NCBI RefSeq assembly: GCF_002157505.1
Contig: NZ_NFSC01000028.1
Span: 372,001-436,000 of the forward strand
DNA length: 64,000 nucleotides
Direction: 5' to 3'
From: Arthrobacter agilis
GTDB lineage: Bacteria; Actinomycetota; Actinomycetes; Actinomycetales; Micrococcaceae
Below are positions 1 to 9,100 of the stretch, piece after piece. Each line of letters starts with the position of its first letter. Position 1 is the first letter of the stretch. A model generated the notes under the pieces. It was not told the origin of the DNA. It saw only the letters and a program-made list of their open reading frames with translations, and did no database searches. The translations under genes were made by a program, and so were the position numbers.

Positions 1-77
1 CCGATCAGCTGGGACCAGTCCGACTGCCGGTCCTCTTCGACCTCATGCGTGCGCACGTTGAACCAGTACTCCGTCAT
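1..77 (-). CDS. SPOR-like small protein, N-terminal part (cut by window edge)
   Basis: The first 25 residues are visible, beginning MTEYWFNVRTHEVEE and continuing past a DWSQLIG stretch to the edge. This opening resembles the short SPOR-type proteins (about 55-60 residues) that commonly sit beside map in actinobacteria; the match is from memory. The start is well supported: AGGAGG (bases 83-88, reverse strand) lies five bases before the ATG. It is divergent from map, with 93 bases between the two starts. No signal peptide or membrane segment is seen in the visible part. Its role is unknown; SPOR domains elsewhere bind denuded glycan strands, but a cytoplasmic protein of this size may not. Confidence 0.6.
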   Translation of the reverse strand, partial: MTEYWFNVRTHEVEEDRQSDWSQLI

Positions 78-157
78 GGCGACCTCCTAGATCCAGGGCA
101 GAGACGCACCGGCGATCGCGCCGATGGCGCCTTTCAGCCGGTGACCTGAGCCCGCTA

Positions 158-163
158 TAGGAT
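158..163 (+). promoter_or_regulatory. -10 box of a probable leaderless map transcript
   Basis: TAGGAT lies seven bases before the map ATG, so transcription would begin at or within a base of the start codon. No Shine-Dalgarno sequence could then be present in the mRNA, although AAGGG overlaps the short gap. No convincing -35 element is seen. Confidence 0.45.
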
Positions 164-170
164 CAAGGGT

Positions 171-1049
171 ATGCCCCAGTCCTCCCCCACCGCTCCCCTT
201 GGGACCCTGACCCCCGGCACCATCTCGCCCCAGCGCCCCGTCCCCCCAGGCATTCCGCGCCCCGAATACGTGGGCCGCAAGGCGCCCGCGCCGTTCGAGG
301 GCTCCGAGGTCAAGACGCCGGAGACCATCGAGAAGATCCGCATCGCCGGCAGGATCGCCGCCCAGGCCATCGTCGAGGTCGGCAACTCCGCCAGGCCCGG
401 CGTCACCACGGATTACCTGGACCGCATCGGACACGAGTTCCTCCTGGACCACGGCGCCTACCCGTCGACCCTCGGGTACCGGGGCTTCCCGAAGTCGCTC
501 TGCTCATCGCTCAACGAGGTCATCTGCCACGGCATCCCCGACTCCACGGAGCTCAAGGACGGCGACATCCTCAACATCGACATCACCGCGTACAAGGACG
601 GCGTGCACGGGGACACCAACTACACCTTCTGCATCGGCGACGTGGACGAGGAGTCCCGCCTCCTCGTCGAGCGGACGCAGGAGTCCCTCAACCGCGCGAT
701 CCGCGCCGTCGCGCCCGGACGCGAGATCAACGTCATAGGGCGCACCATCGAGTCCTATGCGAAGCGCTTCGGTTATGGTGTTGTCCGTGACTTCACCGGG
801 CACGGCGTCGGAGAAGCGTTCCACACAGGCCTGATCATCCCGCACTACGACGCCGCCCCCGCCTACAACCGCGTCATCGAGCCGGGGATGGTCTTCACCA
901 TCGAACCGATGCTGACGCTCGGGACCATCGACTGGACCATGTGGGCGGACGACTGGACCGTCGTCACGAAGGACCGGAAGAGGACGGCGCAGTTCGAGCA
1001 CACGCTCGTCGTCACCGACCGTGGCGCGGAGATCCTGACCCTGCCCTAG
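171..1049 (+). CDS. map: Methionine aminopeptidase, type I
   Basis: Removes the N-terminal methionine from nascent proteins in the cytosol. The pita-bread fold metal ligands are all visible: D137 (NIDITAY), D148 (HGDTN), H211 (TGHGVG), E245 (TIEPM) and E276 (FEHT), plus the conserved substrate-side H120. The first ~45 residues form a proline-rich extension ([17 protein letters not shown]) of the kind seen in mycobacterial MetAP1c, where a PxxP segment is thought to contact the ribosome. Length (292 aa) fits that subclass. The start is taken as the ATG seven bases below a TAGGAT box. Neighbours are a divergent SPOR-like gene and co-directional ppgK 87 bases downstream. Confidence 0.95.
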   Translation: MPQSSPTAPLGTLTPGTISPQRPVPPGIPRPEYVGRKAPAPFEGSEVKTPETIEKIRIAGRIAAQAIVEVGNSARPGVTTDYLDRIGHEFLLDHGAYPSTLGYRGFPKSLCSSLNEVICHGIPDSTELKDGDILNIDITAYKDGVHGDTNYTFCIGDVDEESRLLVERTQESLNRAIRAVAPGREINVIGRTIESYAKRFGYGVVRDFTGHGVGEAFHTGLIIPHYDAAPAYNRVIEPGMVFTIEPMLTLGTIDWTMWADDWTVVTKDRKRTAQFEHTLVVTDRGAEILTLP

Positions 1050-1136
1050 CGCAGCCGCCCAGCGGACCCTGCCTGCACACCGCATCACCCCATTCCGGCT
1101 AGCGCCGGCCGCCCAACCACACGTCGACGGAGAATC

Positions 1137-1994
1137 ATGGCCAAGGACACCGACAAGAAGAAATCGAAGAAGCTCCCCGCAACCGTCATCGGAGTCGATA
1201 TCGGCGGCACGGGCATCAAGGGCGGCATCGTCGACCTCGAGAAGGGCGTGATCGTCGGTGAGCGCTACCGCATCCCGACACCCAAGCCGTCGACGCCGGA
1301 GGCAGTCGCCGAGGTCGTCGCCCAGATCGTCGCCGAGCTCTCCTCGCGGCCCGAGGGTCCCGCCGCCGACGTGCCCGTCGGCGTCACCTTCCCGGCCATC
1401 ATCCAGCACGGCGTCGCCCGCTCGGCGGCGAACGTCGACAAGAGCTGGGTCAACACCGACGTCGATGCCCTCTTCACGAAGGTCCTCGGACGGGACGTCC
1501 ACGTCATCAACGACGCTGACGCAGCCGGGCTCGCGGAGGTCCGCTACGGTGCTGGCAAGGGCAAGATGGGGACCGTCCTGGTCATCACCCTCGGCACGGG
1601 CATCGGCTCCGCCTTCATCTTCGACGGGCGGCTGGTCCCCAACGCCGAACTCGGTCACCTGGAGATCGACGGGCACGATGCCGAGACGAAGGCATCAGCC
1701 GTGGCCCGCGAGCGGGACGGAATCGACTGGGACGAGTACGCCGTGCGGCTCCAGCGCTACTTCTCGCACGTCGAGTTCCTCTTCTCGCCCGAGCTGTTCA
1801 TCGTGGGCGGCGGCATCTCGAAGCGGAGCAACGAGTACCTGCCGTCACTCCAGCTCCGCACCCCGATCATCCCGGCACAGCTGAAGAACCACGCCGGCAT
1901 CGTGGGCGGCGCCCTGCAGGCGGCGCTGCTCCTGGGCACCAAGCGCCATACCCCGGCCGGCGCGCTCGCCCTGACCCCGCCCGACCTGGGCTGA
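1137..1994 (+). CDS. ppgK: Polyphosphate glucokinase
   Basis: Phosphorylates glucose to glucose 6-phosphate using inorganic polyphosphate (usually also ATP). The ROK/ASKHA phosphate-1 motif GVDIGGTGIKGGIVD lies at residues 20-34; a second glycine-rich motif TLGTGIGSAF and the later IVGGGISKRS complete the nucleotide/polyphosphate cleft. It lacks the CxCGxxGC zinc motif of ordinary ROK kinases, which together with the 285 aa length separates it from the ROK kinase at 42.6 kb. The N-terminus is lysine-rich (DKKKSKK). Start is an ATG with GGAGA six bases upstream. The gene ends in a GAGCT pentamer repeat followed by a strong hairpin terminator. Related Arthrobacter enzymes also accept mannose; this cannot be judged here. 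Confidence 0.93.
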   Translation: MAKDTDKKKSKKLPATVIGVDIGGTGIKGGIVDLEKGVIVGERYRIPTPKPSTPEAVAEVVAQIVAELSSRPEGPAADVPVGVTFPAIIQHGVARSAANVDKSWVNTDVDALFTKVLGRDVHVINDADAAGLAEVRYGAGKGKMGTVLVITLGTGIGSAFIFDGRLVPNAELGHLEIDGHDAETKASAVARERDGIDWDEYAVRLQRYFSHVEFLFSPELFIVGGGISKRSNEYLPSLQLRTPIIPAQLKNHAGIVGGALQAALLLGTKRHTPAGALALTPPDLG

Positions 1995-2029
1995 GCTGAG
2001 CTGAGCTGAGCTGACGGAGCTGAGCTGAC
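1991..2029. repeat. GAGCT pentanucleotide repeat at the ppgK stop
   Basis: CTGAG/GAGCT units repeat about six times, with one interruption (ACG), starting inside the ppgK stop codon. Because the unit contains TGA, the repeat supplies several extra stop codons. It is 3' untranslated sequence just before the terminator. Confidence 0.7.
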
Positions 2030-2032
2030 GAG

Positions 2033-2065
2033 GAGCCCGGTACGGCTGCACGCCGTACCGGGCTC
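2033..2065 (+). terminator. Hairpin terminator after ppgK
   Basis: A perfect 13-bp stem (GAGCCCGGTACGG, 2033-2045, with its complement 2053-2065) closes a 7-base loop. It is followed by TTCTG rather than a long T run. It sits between convergent ppgK and nrdR and could act on both strands. Confidence 0.8.
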
Positions 2066-2122
2066 TTCTGTCTGGTGTGGGCTCCTCTGGTGCGGGGCAG
2101 CTGCCACGAGGCTTACGTGGTG

Positions 2123-2162
2123 CCGGTGGTGGCGTCGGCTTCCCCTCCGCAGCCACCACCGG
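2123..2162 (-). terminator. Possible terminator after nrdR
   Basis: An 11-bp perfect stem, CCGGTGGTGGC (2123-2133) with GCCACCACCGG (2152-2162), encloses an 18-base loop 12 bases beyond the nrdR stop. It has no T tract, so this is only a candidate. Confidence 0.4.
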
Positions 2163-2174
2163 GGTTCTGGGGCG

Positions 2175-2672
2175 CTAGTGCGCCGTCAACGGCCTCCGTG
2201 CCCCGCTGGGCACGCGCTCGTTGTCCTTCGCCTGCTGGCGGAGGGTGTGGATGGCCTCTTCGAAGTCCTCGAGTGATTCGAAGCCCTGGTAGACGCTCGC
2301 GAAGCGCAGGTACGCGATCTGGTCCAGCTTGCGCAGCGGACCGAGGATGGCGAGTCCCACCTCGTGCGCGTCGATCTCGGCGACGCCGCTGGCACGGACG
2401 TTCTCCTCGACTTCCTGCGCCAGGAGCGCGAGGTCGTCCTCGGTCACCGGCCGGCCCTGGCAGGCCTTGCGGACACCGTTGATGATCTTCATCCGGCTGA
2501 ACGGTTCACCGGCGCCCGACCGCTTGATGACGCTCAGGCTCGTGGTCTCCACCGTGCTGAAGCGGCGGCCGCACTGCGGGCAGAGGCGACGGCGGCGGAT
2601 GGCCGATCCGTCGTCGGCGAGGCGGCTGTCGACGACCCGGGAGTCGGGGTTGCGGCAGTACGGACAGTACAT
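2175..2672 (-). CDS. nrdR: Transcriptional repressor NrdR
   Basis: Repressor of ribonucleotide reductase genes; it binds DNA through an N-terminal zinc ribbon and senses ATP/dATP through an ATP-cone. The protein starts [13 protein letters not shown], with the four zinc cysteines in CPYC (residues 3-6) and CPQCGRRF (about residue 31). The ATP-cone follows from about residue 49 ([12 protein letters not shown]). At 165 aa it is slightly longer than the usual ~150. The start is fixed by the zinc-ribbon N-terminus and by GGGAGG upstream; the frame is open further upstream but that part is not protein-like. Two candidate NrdR boxes lie in its own promoter, implying autoregulation. It is downstream of hisD, 109 bases away. 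Confidence 0.95.
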   Translation of the reverse strand: MYCPYCRNPDSRVVDSRLADDGSAIRRRRLCPQCGRRFSTVETTSLSVIKRSGAGEPFSRMKIINGVRKACQGRPVTEDDLALLAQEVEENVRASGVAEIDAHEVGLAILGPLRKLDQIAYLRFASVYQGFESLEDFEEAIHTLRQQAKDNERVPSGARRPLTAH

Positions 2673-2706
2673 GGCTTCCCTCCCCGTCGATAGCAATCGT
2701 CCTGCC

Positions 2707-2765
2707 CATTTTAGGACTACATGTGGTGAAACAACAACAGTGTAATTACCAGATGTGGTGCTTGA
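2707..2765 (-). promoter_or_regulatory. nrdR promoter with two NrdR boxes
   Basis: Two 12-bp imperfect palindromes, ACTACATGTGGT (2716-2727) and ACCAGATGTGGT (2748-2759), are 32 bp apart start to start, about three helical turns. That matches the paired arrangement and general consensus of known NrdR boxes. On the nrdR strand, TTGTTG and TAAAAT (spacing 18) could be the -35 and -10, with one box between and over them. Confidence 0.7.
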
Positions 2766-2781
2766 GGTCCCCCAGGGGGTC

Positions 2782-4146
2782 TCAGGGGGCGTCGTCGAAG
2801 CGGGCTGTGACCGCCTCGCCGTGCGCGGGCAGGTTCTCCGCACCCGACAGCGCGACGATCGAGGACGACACCTCGCGCAGCGCCTCGCGGTCGTAGTCGA
2901 CGAGCTGGACGGCACGCAGAAAGGTCGTGACGTTCAGGCCCGAGGCGAAGGCCGCGGTCCCGCTGGTCGGCAGGACGTGGTTCGATCCGGCGCAGTAGTC
3001 ACCGAGGCTGACGGGGCTGTAGTTCCCGACGAAGATGGCGCCCGCATTGCGGATCCGTCCTGCGACGGCTCGAGCATCCGCCGTCTGGATCTCGAGGTGC
3101 TCGGCCGCGTAGGCATCGCACACGGCGATGCCGTGGTCCAGGTCGTCCACGAGGATCACGCCCGACTGGGGACCCGAGAGAGCCGTGCGGACCCGGTCGG
3201 CGTGCCGTGTGGCGGCAGCGCGCCCCTCGAGGGCCTCGGTGACGGCGGCTGCGAGCTCCTCCGAGTCCGTCACGAGGACCGATGCGGCGGAGGGGTCGTG
3301 CTCCGCCTGGCTCACGAGGTCGGCGGCGACGAGGTCGGCGTCGGCCGTGGCGTCCGCGAGGACCGCGATCTCCGTGGTGCCCGCCTCCGAGTCGATGCCG
3401 ACCCGGCCGCGGACCAGACGCTTGGCAGTGGCGACGAAGACGTTGCCCGGACCGGTGATGACGTTGACCGGATCGATGGCGTGCTGCCCGGACTCGTCGG
3501 CCTCCCCCGCGATGCCGTAGGCGAGGGCTGCGATGGCCTGGGCCCCGCCCATCGCGTACACCTCGGTGATACCGAGCATCGCTGCCGCGGCGAGGATGAC
3601 CGGATGCGGCCACCCGCCGAACTCCTTCTGCGGTGGCGAGGCGAGTGCGATCGAGCCGACGCCGGCGGCCTGTGCGGGCACCACGTTCATCACCACGGAG
3701 GACGGATAGACCGCCAGTCCGCCGGGAACGTAGAGCCCCACGCGGTCGACCGCGATCCACTTGTGCGTGAGGCGGGCTCCGGGAGCGACCTCCACCTCGA
3801 CGTCGTCCGGGACCTGCGCCCGGGCGAAGATGCGCGCGCGTCGAATCGCTTCCTCGAGGGCCGCGCGCACCGGGGCGTCGAGCCCGGCGACAGCGGCTTC
3901 GATGATCCCGGCCGGCACGCGAGGGTGATCCTGCTCGACGCCGTCAAACCGAAGGGCGAAGTCCTGCAGGGCCTCGAGGCCGCGGGACCGGACATCGTCG
4001 ATGATGGCCTGCACGGCTGCTTCGGAGGACGAGGCACTGGCGGCTGCCCGGGGCATAGCGCCCTTCAGCTCGCCCGGGGACAGGGTACGGCCACGGAGGT
4101 CGATGGTGCGGAAGCCGACGGTCGGGGTGGTGGGCGCTGGATTCAC
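2782..4146 (-). CDS. hisD: Histidinol dehydrogenase
   Basis: Catalyses the last two steps of histidine synthesis, histidinol to histidine, with two NAD+ and one zinc. The family signature is clear: GVGLYVPGG-type segment near residue 135, [10 protein letters not shown], the SQAEHD stretch carrying the Gln/His zinc ligands, and the C-terminal [16 protein letters not shown]. At 454 aa it is full length. The start is a GTG with no Shine-Dalgarno, placed exactly six bases below a TAGACT box, so the mRNA is probably leaderless. The other his genes are not adjacent: downstream is nrdR and upstream a small membrane protein, so the usual hisDCB order is broken here, or continues elsewhere. Confidence 0.96.
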   Translation of the reverse strand: MNPAPTTPTVGFRTIDLRGRTLSPGELKGAMPRAAASASSSEAAVQAIIDDVRSRGLEALQDFALRFDGVEQDHPRVPAGIIEAAVAGLDAPVRAALEEAIRRARIFARAQVPDDVEVEVAPGARLTHKWIAVDRVGLYVPGGLAVYPSSVVMNVVPAQAAGVGSIALASPPQKEFGGWPHPVILAAAAMLGITEVYAMGGAQAIAALAYGIAGEADESGQHAIDPVNVITGPGNVFVATAKRLVRGRVGIDSEAGTTEIAVLADATADADLVAADLVSQAEHDPSAASVLVTDSEELAAAVTEALEGRAAATRHADRVRTALSGPQSGVILVDDLDHGIAVCDAYAAEHLEIQTADARAVAGRIRNAGAIFVGNYSPVSLGDYCAGSNHVLPTSGTAAFASGLNVTTFLRAVQLVDYDREALREVSSSIVALSGAENLPAHGEAVTARFDDAP

Positions 4147-4152
4147 CCTGAG

Positions 4153-4158
4153 AGTCTA
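4153..4158 (-). promoter_or_regulatory. -10 box of a probable leaderless hisD transcript
   Basis: TAGACT on the reverse strand is six bases upstream of the hisD GTG, the same box and spacing as at dnaE. Confidence 0.5.
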
Positions 4159-4235
4159 CCGGGAGGGCAGGGAGCACACAGTCCCGGCCGGCTCTCCCGG
4201 TCGACTGCCTTGTCAGCCCCCGGCCAGCCCCCCGG

Positions 4236-4763
4236 TCAGCTCCGCCGGCGCGACAGTCCGATGAGGGCGGTGGCGAAGATGATGACGGCGGCGGCGGCCG
4301 GCCAGACGGCGAGCGCGCCGTAGGACTGCAGCAGGAACGCGGAACCGGGCACGTCCGCACGCCCCTGCGGGCCGAGGAGGTGGGCAAGGCCCTCGCCTAC
4401 CCCGAGGGCGAGGAGGGACCCGAGGATCGATCCGCCGACGGCGGCTCCGATCCGGGACACCACCCCGGGCAGCCCCAGCCGGAGGGCGACGACGGTCCCG
4501 ACGGCGATACCGGCGGCCAGCTCCAGGCCCGCGAGGGTCAGGTCGCGGAGCAGCCATTGGTCGGCGGAGGCAGGGTCGCCGAAGAGGCGTCCCGTGGGAG
4601 CGAGGAACCACCAGCATGCTCCCACCAGGGCACCGAGCAGGATCGTGGATCCGAGCCACCAGACCACGCCCAGGGGCGGCACGGACCTCCGGTCCTCGGC
4701 CACGGCGTAGACCGGAGGTGGATACGTGTTTGATCCGGTGTCCGGCTCCTGGCGTGCGTGCAT
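4236..4763 (-). CDS. Membrane protein of unknown function (four TM segments)
   Basis: I do not recognise this protein with certainty; it resembles the DUF2567-type small membrane proteins of actinobacteria. From the ATG at 4763 it has a ~33-residue polar N-terminus, then four hydrophobic segments at about 35-56, 75-96, 103-127 and 147-168, and a short positively charged tail (SRRRS). An upstream GTG would add eight residues, but the ATG lies seven bases below a TAATGT box, so a leaderless start here is preferred. It lies 89 bases upstream of hisD on the same strand and is divergent from the flavin reductase. No catalytic motif is visible. Confidence 0.7.
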   Translation of the reverse strand: MHARQEPDTGSNTYPPPVYAVAEDRRSVPPLGVVWWLGSTILLGALVGACWWFLAPTGRLFGDPASADQWLLRDLTLAGLELAAGIAVGTVVALRLGLPGVVSRIGAAVGGSILGSLLALGVGEGLAHLLGPQGRADVPGSAFLLQSYGALAVWPAAAAVIIFATALIGLSRRRS

Positions 4764-4897
4764 GACTTCTACATTAACAAACCGCACCTCGCGCGGGGCG
4801 CGCGCCTAGTGTTGGAGTGGCAGCGTAGAGAGCCGTCCGCATCGGACCGGCCCTCCGCAACCGCGTTGTCCACCGCCGTCGATCCCTGAGGAACCAC

Positions 4898-5428
4898 GTG
4901 AACAACCCGAGCACCGCACAGGCAGGCCTGCAGTCCCCGTCCGCGCTTCACGGGGAGTCCTTCCGCGAGGTCTTCCGCCGTCACGCCGCCGGCGTCGCCA
5001 TCATCACCGCGGTGTACAACGACGTCCCCTACGGCTTCACGGCCACCTCGGTCGCCTCGCTGTCCGCCGAGCCGCCGCGCTTCTCCTTCAACATGGCCCG
5101 GACGTCGTCCTCATGGCCCGCCGTCGCGAACACCAACTTCGTGGGGGTCCACATGCTCAGCACGGAGAACGAGGGCCTCGCCAATCGCTTCGCGAGGACG
5201 AAGGACCGCTTCACGGGCGACCACTGGGAGCCGGGACCCGAGGGCGTCCCCATCATCCGGGACGTGGCCGGCTGGCTCGTGGGCCGCATCAGCATGCGCC
5301 TGTCCTTCGAGAACAACGCCGTGGTCGTGGCCGAGGTCATCGCGGGGAACATCGGGCCGGACGGCGCTCCCCTGCTGTACCACGGCGGCAGCTACGGCAC
5401 GCCGACGGCCACCGACTACGTCATCTAA
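4898..5428 (+). CDS. Flavin reductase family protein (FMN-binding split barrel)
   Basis: Likely reduces FMN/FAD with NAD(P)H, or serves as the reductase partner of a two-component monooxygenase. The 176-aa protein has the typical flavin reductase pattern: FREVFRRHAAGVAIIT at residues 22-37, GFTATSVASLSAEPP (FMN phosphate-binding region) at about 47-61, and a late IGRISMRL-like VGRISMRLSFENN segment. Start is a GTG with GAGG seven bases before it. No monooxygenase partner is adjacent: it is alone between the divergent membrane protein and the convergent dnaE. Substrate cannot be assigned. Confidence 0.85.
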   Translation: MNNPSTAQAGLQSPSALHGESFREVFRRHAAGVAIITAVYNDVPYGFTATSVASLSAEPPRFSFNMARTSSSWPAVANTNFVGVHMLSTENEGLANRFARTKDRFTGDHWEPGPEGVPIIRDVAGWLVGRISMRLSFENNAVVVAEVIAGNIGPDGAPLLYHGGSYGTPTATDYVI

Positions 5429-5431
5429 GAA

Positions 5432-5462
5432 GTCGTCCGAAAAAGACGACCGGGGAAACCCC
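5432..5462. terminator. Weak terminator between the flavin reductase gene and dnaE
   Basis: Two small hairpins follow each other: GTCGTC/GACGAC around a CGAAAAA loop (5432-5450), then GGGG-AAA-CCCC (5452-5462). Both are short; the pair sits between convergent genes. Confidence 0.4.
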
Positions 5463-5491
5463 TCGGGTGACCGGCCCGCCGCGCCGGCCCG

Positions 5492-8400
5492 TCAGGCGTC
5501 GAGGCAGGCGGGCCCGAGGAGCACCTTGAGGTCGCCGAAGAGACCCGGCGTCGGGTTCACCCGCAGGTCGACGCCGAGCTTCATCACCTCGACCGTGCGG
5601 GATCCGTTCAGGCGGATCAGCACCTCGCTTGTCCCGGGGTGCGTCCGCAGGACATCACCGAGCGCGGTCACGGCGGTCTCGGTGGCCTTGTGCTGCAGCA
5701 TCGAGATCACCACGGGCCCGGAGTGTCCCTCGCTGAGGTCCGGCACCGTGAGTTCCTGCGCGTTGAGCATCACGGCGCCGTCGTCCCGGCGCTGCAGGCG
5801 TCCGCGGACCACCACGATCAGGTCCTCCGCCAGGACCGCCGAGATGGGCCCGTACACCTGACCGAAGAACATGACCTCCATGGATCCGGCCAGGTCCTCG
5901 ACCTCGGCCCGCGCGTAGGCGTTGCCGCTGTTCTTGGCGATCCTGCGCTGCAGGGACGTGATCATGCCGGCGATCGTGACGATCGCGCCGTCGGCCGGCC
6001 CCTCCTCGCTGATGATGGAGGGGATGGACGAGTCGGCGTGCTGGCTGAGGATCCCCTCGAGGCCCTGCAGCGGGTGGTCCGAGACGTACAGCCCGAGCAT
6101 GTCCCGCTCGAAGGACAGCTTGTCCTTCTTGTCCCACTCCGGCAGGTCGGGGACCTCGACGGACAGACCGCCGACCGCGTCCGGGCCGTCGTCGAACGCA
6201 CTGAAGAGGTCGAACTGGTTGGCCGCCTCGTTGCGCTTGAGGACGATCACGGAGTCCACGGCCTCCTCGTGGATCATCGCGAGGGCCCGGCGGGGGTGCC
6301 GGAGCGAATCGAAGGCGCCGGCTTTGATGAGCGATTCGATGGTGCGCTTGTTGCAGACGACGGCGGGCACTTTCTGCAGGAAGTCGCTGAAGGACGTGAA
6401 GGCGCCCTTCTCCTCCCGTGCGCCCACCATGGCTCCCACGACGTTCGCGCCGACGTTGCGGATGGCGCCCATGCCGAACCGGATGTCCTTGCCGACCGGG
6501 GTGAAGTTGACGCTCGACTCGTTGACGTCGGGGGGCAGCACCGTGATGCCCATGCGGCGGCACTCGTTCAGGTAGATCGCCAGCTTGTCCTTGTCGTCGC
6601 CGACGCTCGTCAGCAGCGCCGCCATGTACTCCGCGGGGTAGTGCGCCTTGAGGTATGCGGTCCAGTAGGACACGAGCCCGTAGGCCGCGGTGTGGGCCTT
6701 GTTGAACGCGTAGTCGGAGAAGGACTCGAGCACGGTCCACAGTTTGTCCATGGCCGCCTGGGAGTAGCCGTTGGCCTTCATGCCCGCGAAGAAGTCCGCC
6801 TGCTGCTTGTCCAGCTCGGACTTCTTCTTCTTGCCCATGGCACGTCGGAGCATGTCCGCCTGGCCGAGCGTGAAGTTCGCGAGCTTCTGCGCGGCCGACA
6901 TGACCTGCTCCTGGTACACGATGAGGCCGTACGTCCCGCCGAGGATCTCCTCGAGAGGTCCCTCGAGTTCGGGGTGGATCGGCTCGATGTCCTGCAGGCC
7001 GTTCTTGCGCAGCGCGTAGTTCGTGTGCGAGTTCACGCCCATGGGCCCCGGCCGGTACAGCGCCAGGACGGCGGAGATGTCCTCGAAGTTGTCGGGGCGC
7101 ATGAGCTTCAGCAGGGAGCGCATGGGCCCGCCGTCGAGCTGGAAGACGCCGAGGGTGTCCCCGCGCGCCAGGAGCTCGTAGGACTCCTTGTCATCGAGTT
7201 CGAGGTCCTCGAGGACCAGGTCCACGCCCTTGTTCGCCGTGATGTTCTCGACGGCGTCCGTGATGATCGTCAGGTTCCTCAGGCCGAGGAAGTCCATCTT
7301 GATCAGTCCGAGCCCCTCGCACGTGGGGTAGTCGAACTGGGTGATGATCTGGCCGTCCTGCTCACGGCGCATGATCGGGATGATGTCGATCAGGGGGTCG
7401 GAGGACATGATGACGCCCGCCGCGTGCACGCCCCACTGGCGCTTCAGCCCCTCGAGGCCGAGGGCCGTCTCGAAGACCTTCGCGGAGTCGGCGTCGGTCT
7501 TGAGGAGCTCCCGCAGTTCCTCGGCCTCGGAGTAGCGCTTCGCGTCCTTGTTGTGGACGTCCGCGAGGGCGAGGCCCTTGCCCATGACGTCCGGCGGCAT
7601 GGCCTTGGTGAGGCGCTCCCCCGTCGAGAACGGGTAGCCCATGACGCGCGAGGAGTCCTTGAGGGCCTGCTTGGCCTTGATGGTGCCGTACGTGACGATC
7701 ATGGCCACGCGCTCGTCGCCGTACTTCTCCGTCACGTAGCGGATGACCTCGGAGCGGCGGCGATCATCGAAGTCGACGTCGAAGTCGGGCATGGAGACGC
7801 GCTCGGGGTTGAGGAACCGCTCGAAGATGAGGCCGTGCTTGAGGGGATCGAGGTCGGTGATGCGCATGGCGTACGCCACCATGGAGCCCGCGCCGGAGCC
7901 ACGGCCCGGGCCTACCCGGATGCCGTTGTTCTTGGCCCAGTTGATGAAGTCGGCCACCACAAGGAAGTACCCTGGGAAGCCCATCTGGGTGATGACGCCG
8001 ACCTCGAACTCCGCCTGCTTGCGGACGTCGTCGGGCACGCCGGCCGGGTAGCGGTACTGCAGCCCGGTCTCGACCTCCTTGACGAACCAGGACTGCTCGT
8101 TCTCGCCCTCGGGGACCGGGAACCGCGGCATGTAGTTGGCCTTGGTATTGAAATCGACGTCGCACCGCTCGGCGATGAGCAGCGTGTTGTCGCAGGCGTC
8201 GGGGAAGTCCCGGAAGATGGCACGCATCTCGGCCGGCGACTTGAGGTAGAACTCGTCCGCGTCGAACTTGAACCGCTTGGGATCGGCGAGGGTAGATCCG
8301 GACTGCACGCAGAGCAGCGCCGCGTGGGCCTTGGAGTCCTCGGCGTGGGTGTAGTGCAGGTCGTTGGTGGCGACGAGCGGCAGGCCGAGCTCCCGGGCGA

Positions 8401-9031
8401 GCTTGACCAGGTCCGCCTTGACGTTGCGCTCGATGTCGAGCCCGTGGTCCATCAGTTCGCAGAAGTAGTTCTCGGCGCCGAAGATGTCGCGGAAGTCCGA
8501 GGCCGCCTGCTTCGCCTCGTTGTACAGGCCGAGGCGGAGCTTCGTCTGCACCTCGCCGGACGGGCACCCCGTGGTCGCGATGAGGCCCTTGCCGTAGGTC
8601 TGGAGGAGGTCGCGGTCCATGCGGGGCTTGTAGAGGTAGCCCTCGAGGGATGCCAGCGAGGACATCCGGAACAGGTTGTGCATGCCCTCGGTGGTCTCGG
8701 ACCACAGCGTCATGTGCGTGTATGCTCCGGCGCCGGAGACGTCGTCGCGCCCGCCGCCGCCCCACTGGACGCGGGTGCGGTCGTTCCGGGCGGTCCCGGG
8801 CGTGAGGTACGCCTCGACCCCGATGATGGGCTTGATGCCGGCGCTCTTGGCCTTGCTCCAGAAGTCGAAGGCGCCGAAGACGAACCCGTGGTCCGTCGTG
8901 GCGAGGGCGCTCATCCCGAGTTCCTCCGTGTGGCTGAACAGGTCCGTCAGGCGGGCCGCGCCGTCGAGCATCGAGTACTCGGTGTGGTTGTGGAGATGGA
9001 CGAACGAGTCGGTCGATGCAGGAGTAGCCAC
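5492..9031 (-). CDS. dnaE: DNA polymerase III alpha subunit, DnaE1 type
   Basis: Catalytic subunit of the replicative polymerase. A PHP domain opens the protein (HLHNHTEYSMLDG, residues 13-25). The palm domain carries the catalytic aspartates in PDFDVDFDD at about residue 415, and the C-terminal part has the helix-hairpin-helix and OB-fold regions (IVTIAGMITSLQ near residue 1020). Length (1179 aa) matches mycobacterial DnaE1. The start is a GTG with no Shine-Dalgarno, six bases below TAGACT, so a leaderless mRNA is likely. It lies 69 bases downstream of the pseudouridine synthase gene and converges on the flavin reductase gene. Confidence 0.97.
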   Translation of the reverse strand: MATPASTDSFVHLHNHTEYSMLDGAARLTDLFSHTEELGMSALATTDHGFVFGAFDFWSKAKSAGIKPIIGVEAYLTPGTARNDRTRVQWGGGGRDDVSGAGAYTHMTLWSETTEGMHNLFRMSSLASLEGYLYKPRMDRDLLQTYGKGLIATTGCPSGEVQTKLRLGLYNEAKQAASDFRDIFGAENYFCELMDHGLDIERNVKADLVKLARELGLPLVATNDLHYTHAEDSKAHAALLCVQSGSTLADPKRFKFDADEFYLKSPAEMRAIFRDFPDACDNTLLIAERCDVDFNTKANYMPRFPVPEGENEQSWFVKEVETGLQYRYPAGVPDDVRKQAEFEVGVITQMGFPGYFLVVADFINWAKNNGIRVGPGRGSGAGSMVAYAMRITDLDPLKHGLIFERFLNPERVSMPDFDVDFDDRRRSEVIRYVTEKYGDERVAMIVTYGTIKAKQALKDSSRVMGYPFSTGERLTKAMPPDVMGKGLALADVHNKDAKRYSEAEELRELLKTDADSAKVFETALGLEGLKRQWGVHAAGVIMSSDPLIDIIPIMRREQDGQIITQFDYPTCEGLGLIKMDFLGLRNLTIITDAVENITANKGVDLVLEDLELDDKESYELLARGDTLGVFQLDGGPMRSLLKLMRPDNFEDISAVLALYRPGPMGVNSHTNYALRKNGLQDIEPIHPELEGPLEEILGGTYGLIVYQEQVMSAAQKLANFTLGQADMLRRAMGKKKKSELDKQQADFFAGMKANGYSQAAMDKLWTVLESFSDYAFNKAHTAAYGLVSYWTAYLKAHYPAEYMAALLTSVGDDKDKLAIYLNECRRMGITVLPPDVNESSVNFTPVGKDIRFGMGAIRNVGANVVGAMVGAREEKGAFTSFSDFLQKVPAVVCNKRTIESLIKAGAFDSLRHPRRALAMIHEEAVDSVIVLKRNEAANQFDLFSAFDDGPDAVGGLSVEVPDLPEWDKKDKLSFERDMLGLYVSDHPLQGLEGILSQHADSSIPSIISEEGPADGAIVTIAGMITSLQRRIAKNSGNAYARAEVEDLAGSMEVMFFGQVYGPISAVLAEDLIVVVRGRLQRRDDGAVMLNAQELTVPDLSEGHSGPVVISMLQHKATETAVTALGDVLRTHPGTSEVLIRLNGSRTVEVMKLGVDLRVNPTPGLFGDLKVLLGPACLDA

Positions 9032-9037
9032 CGGACA

Positions 9038-9043
9038 AGTCTA
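9038..9043 (-). promoter_or_regulatory. -10 box of a probable leaderless dnaE transcript
   Basis: TAGACT on the reverse strand is separated from the GTG start by exactly six bases. No -35 is recognisable in the GC-rich upstream DNA. Confidence 0.5.
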
Positions 9044-9100
9044 GTGCGCCCGCGCCCGGCGGACCTCCGCAGGACTATCCTCCGAGGTCGCCGAGGCGTG

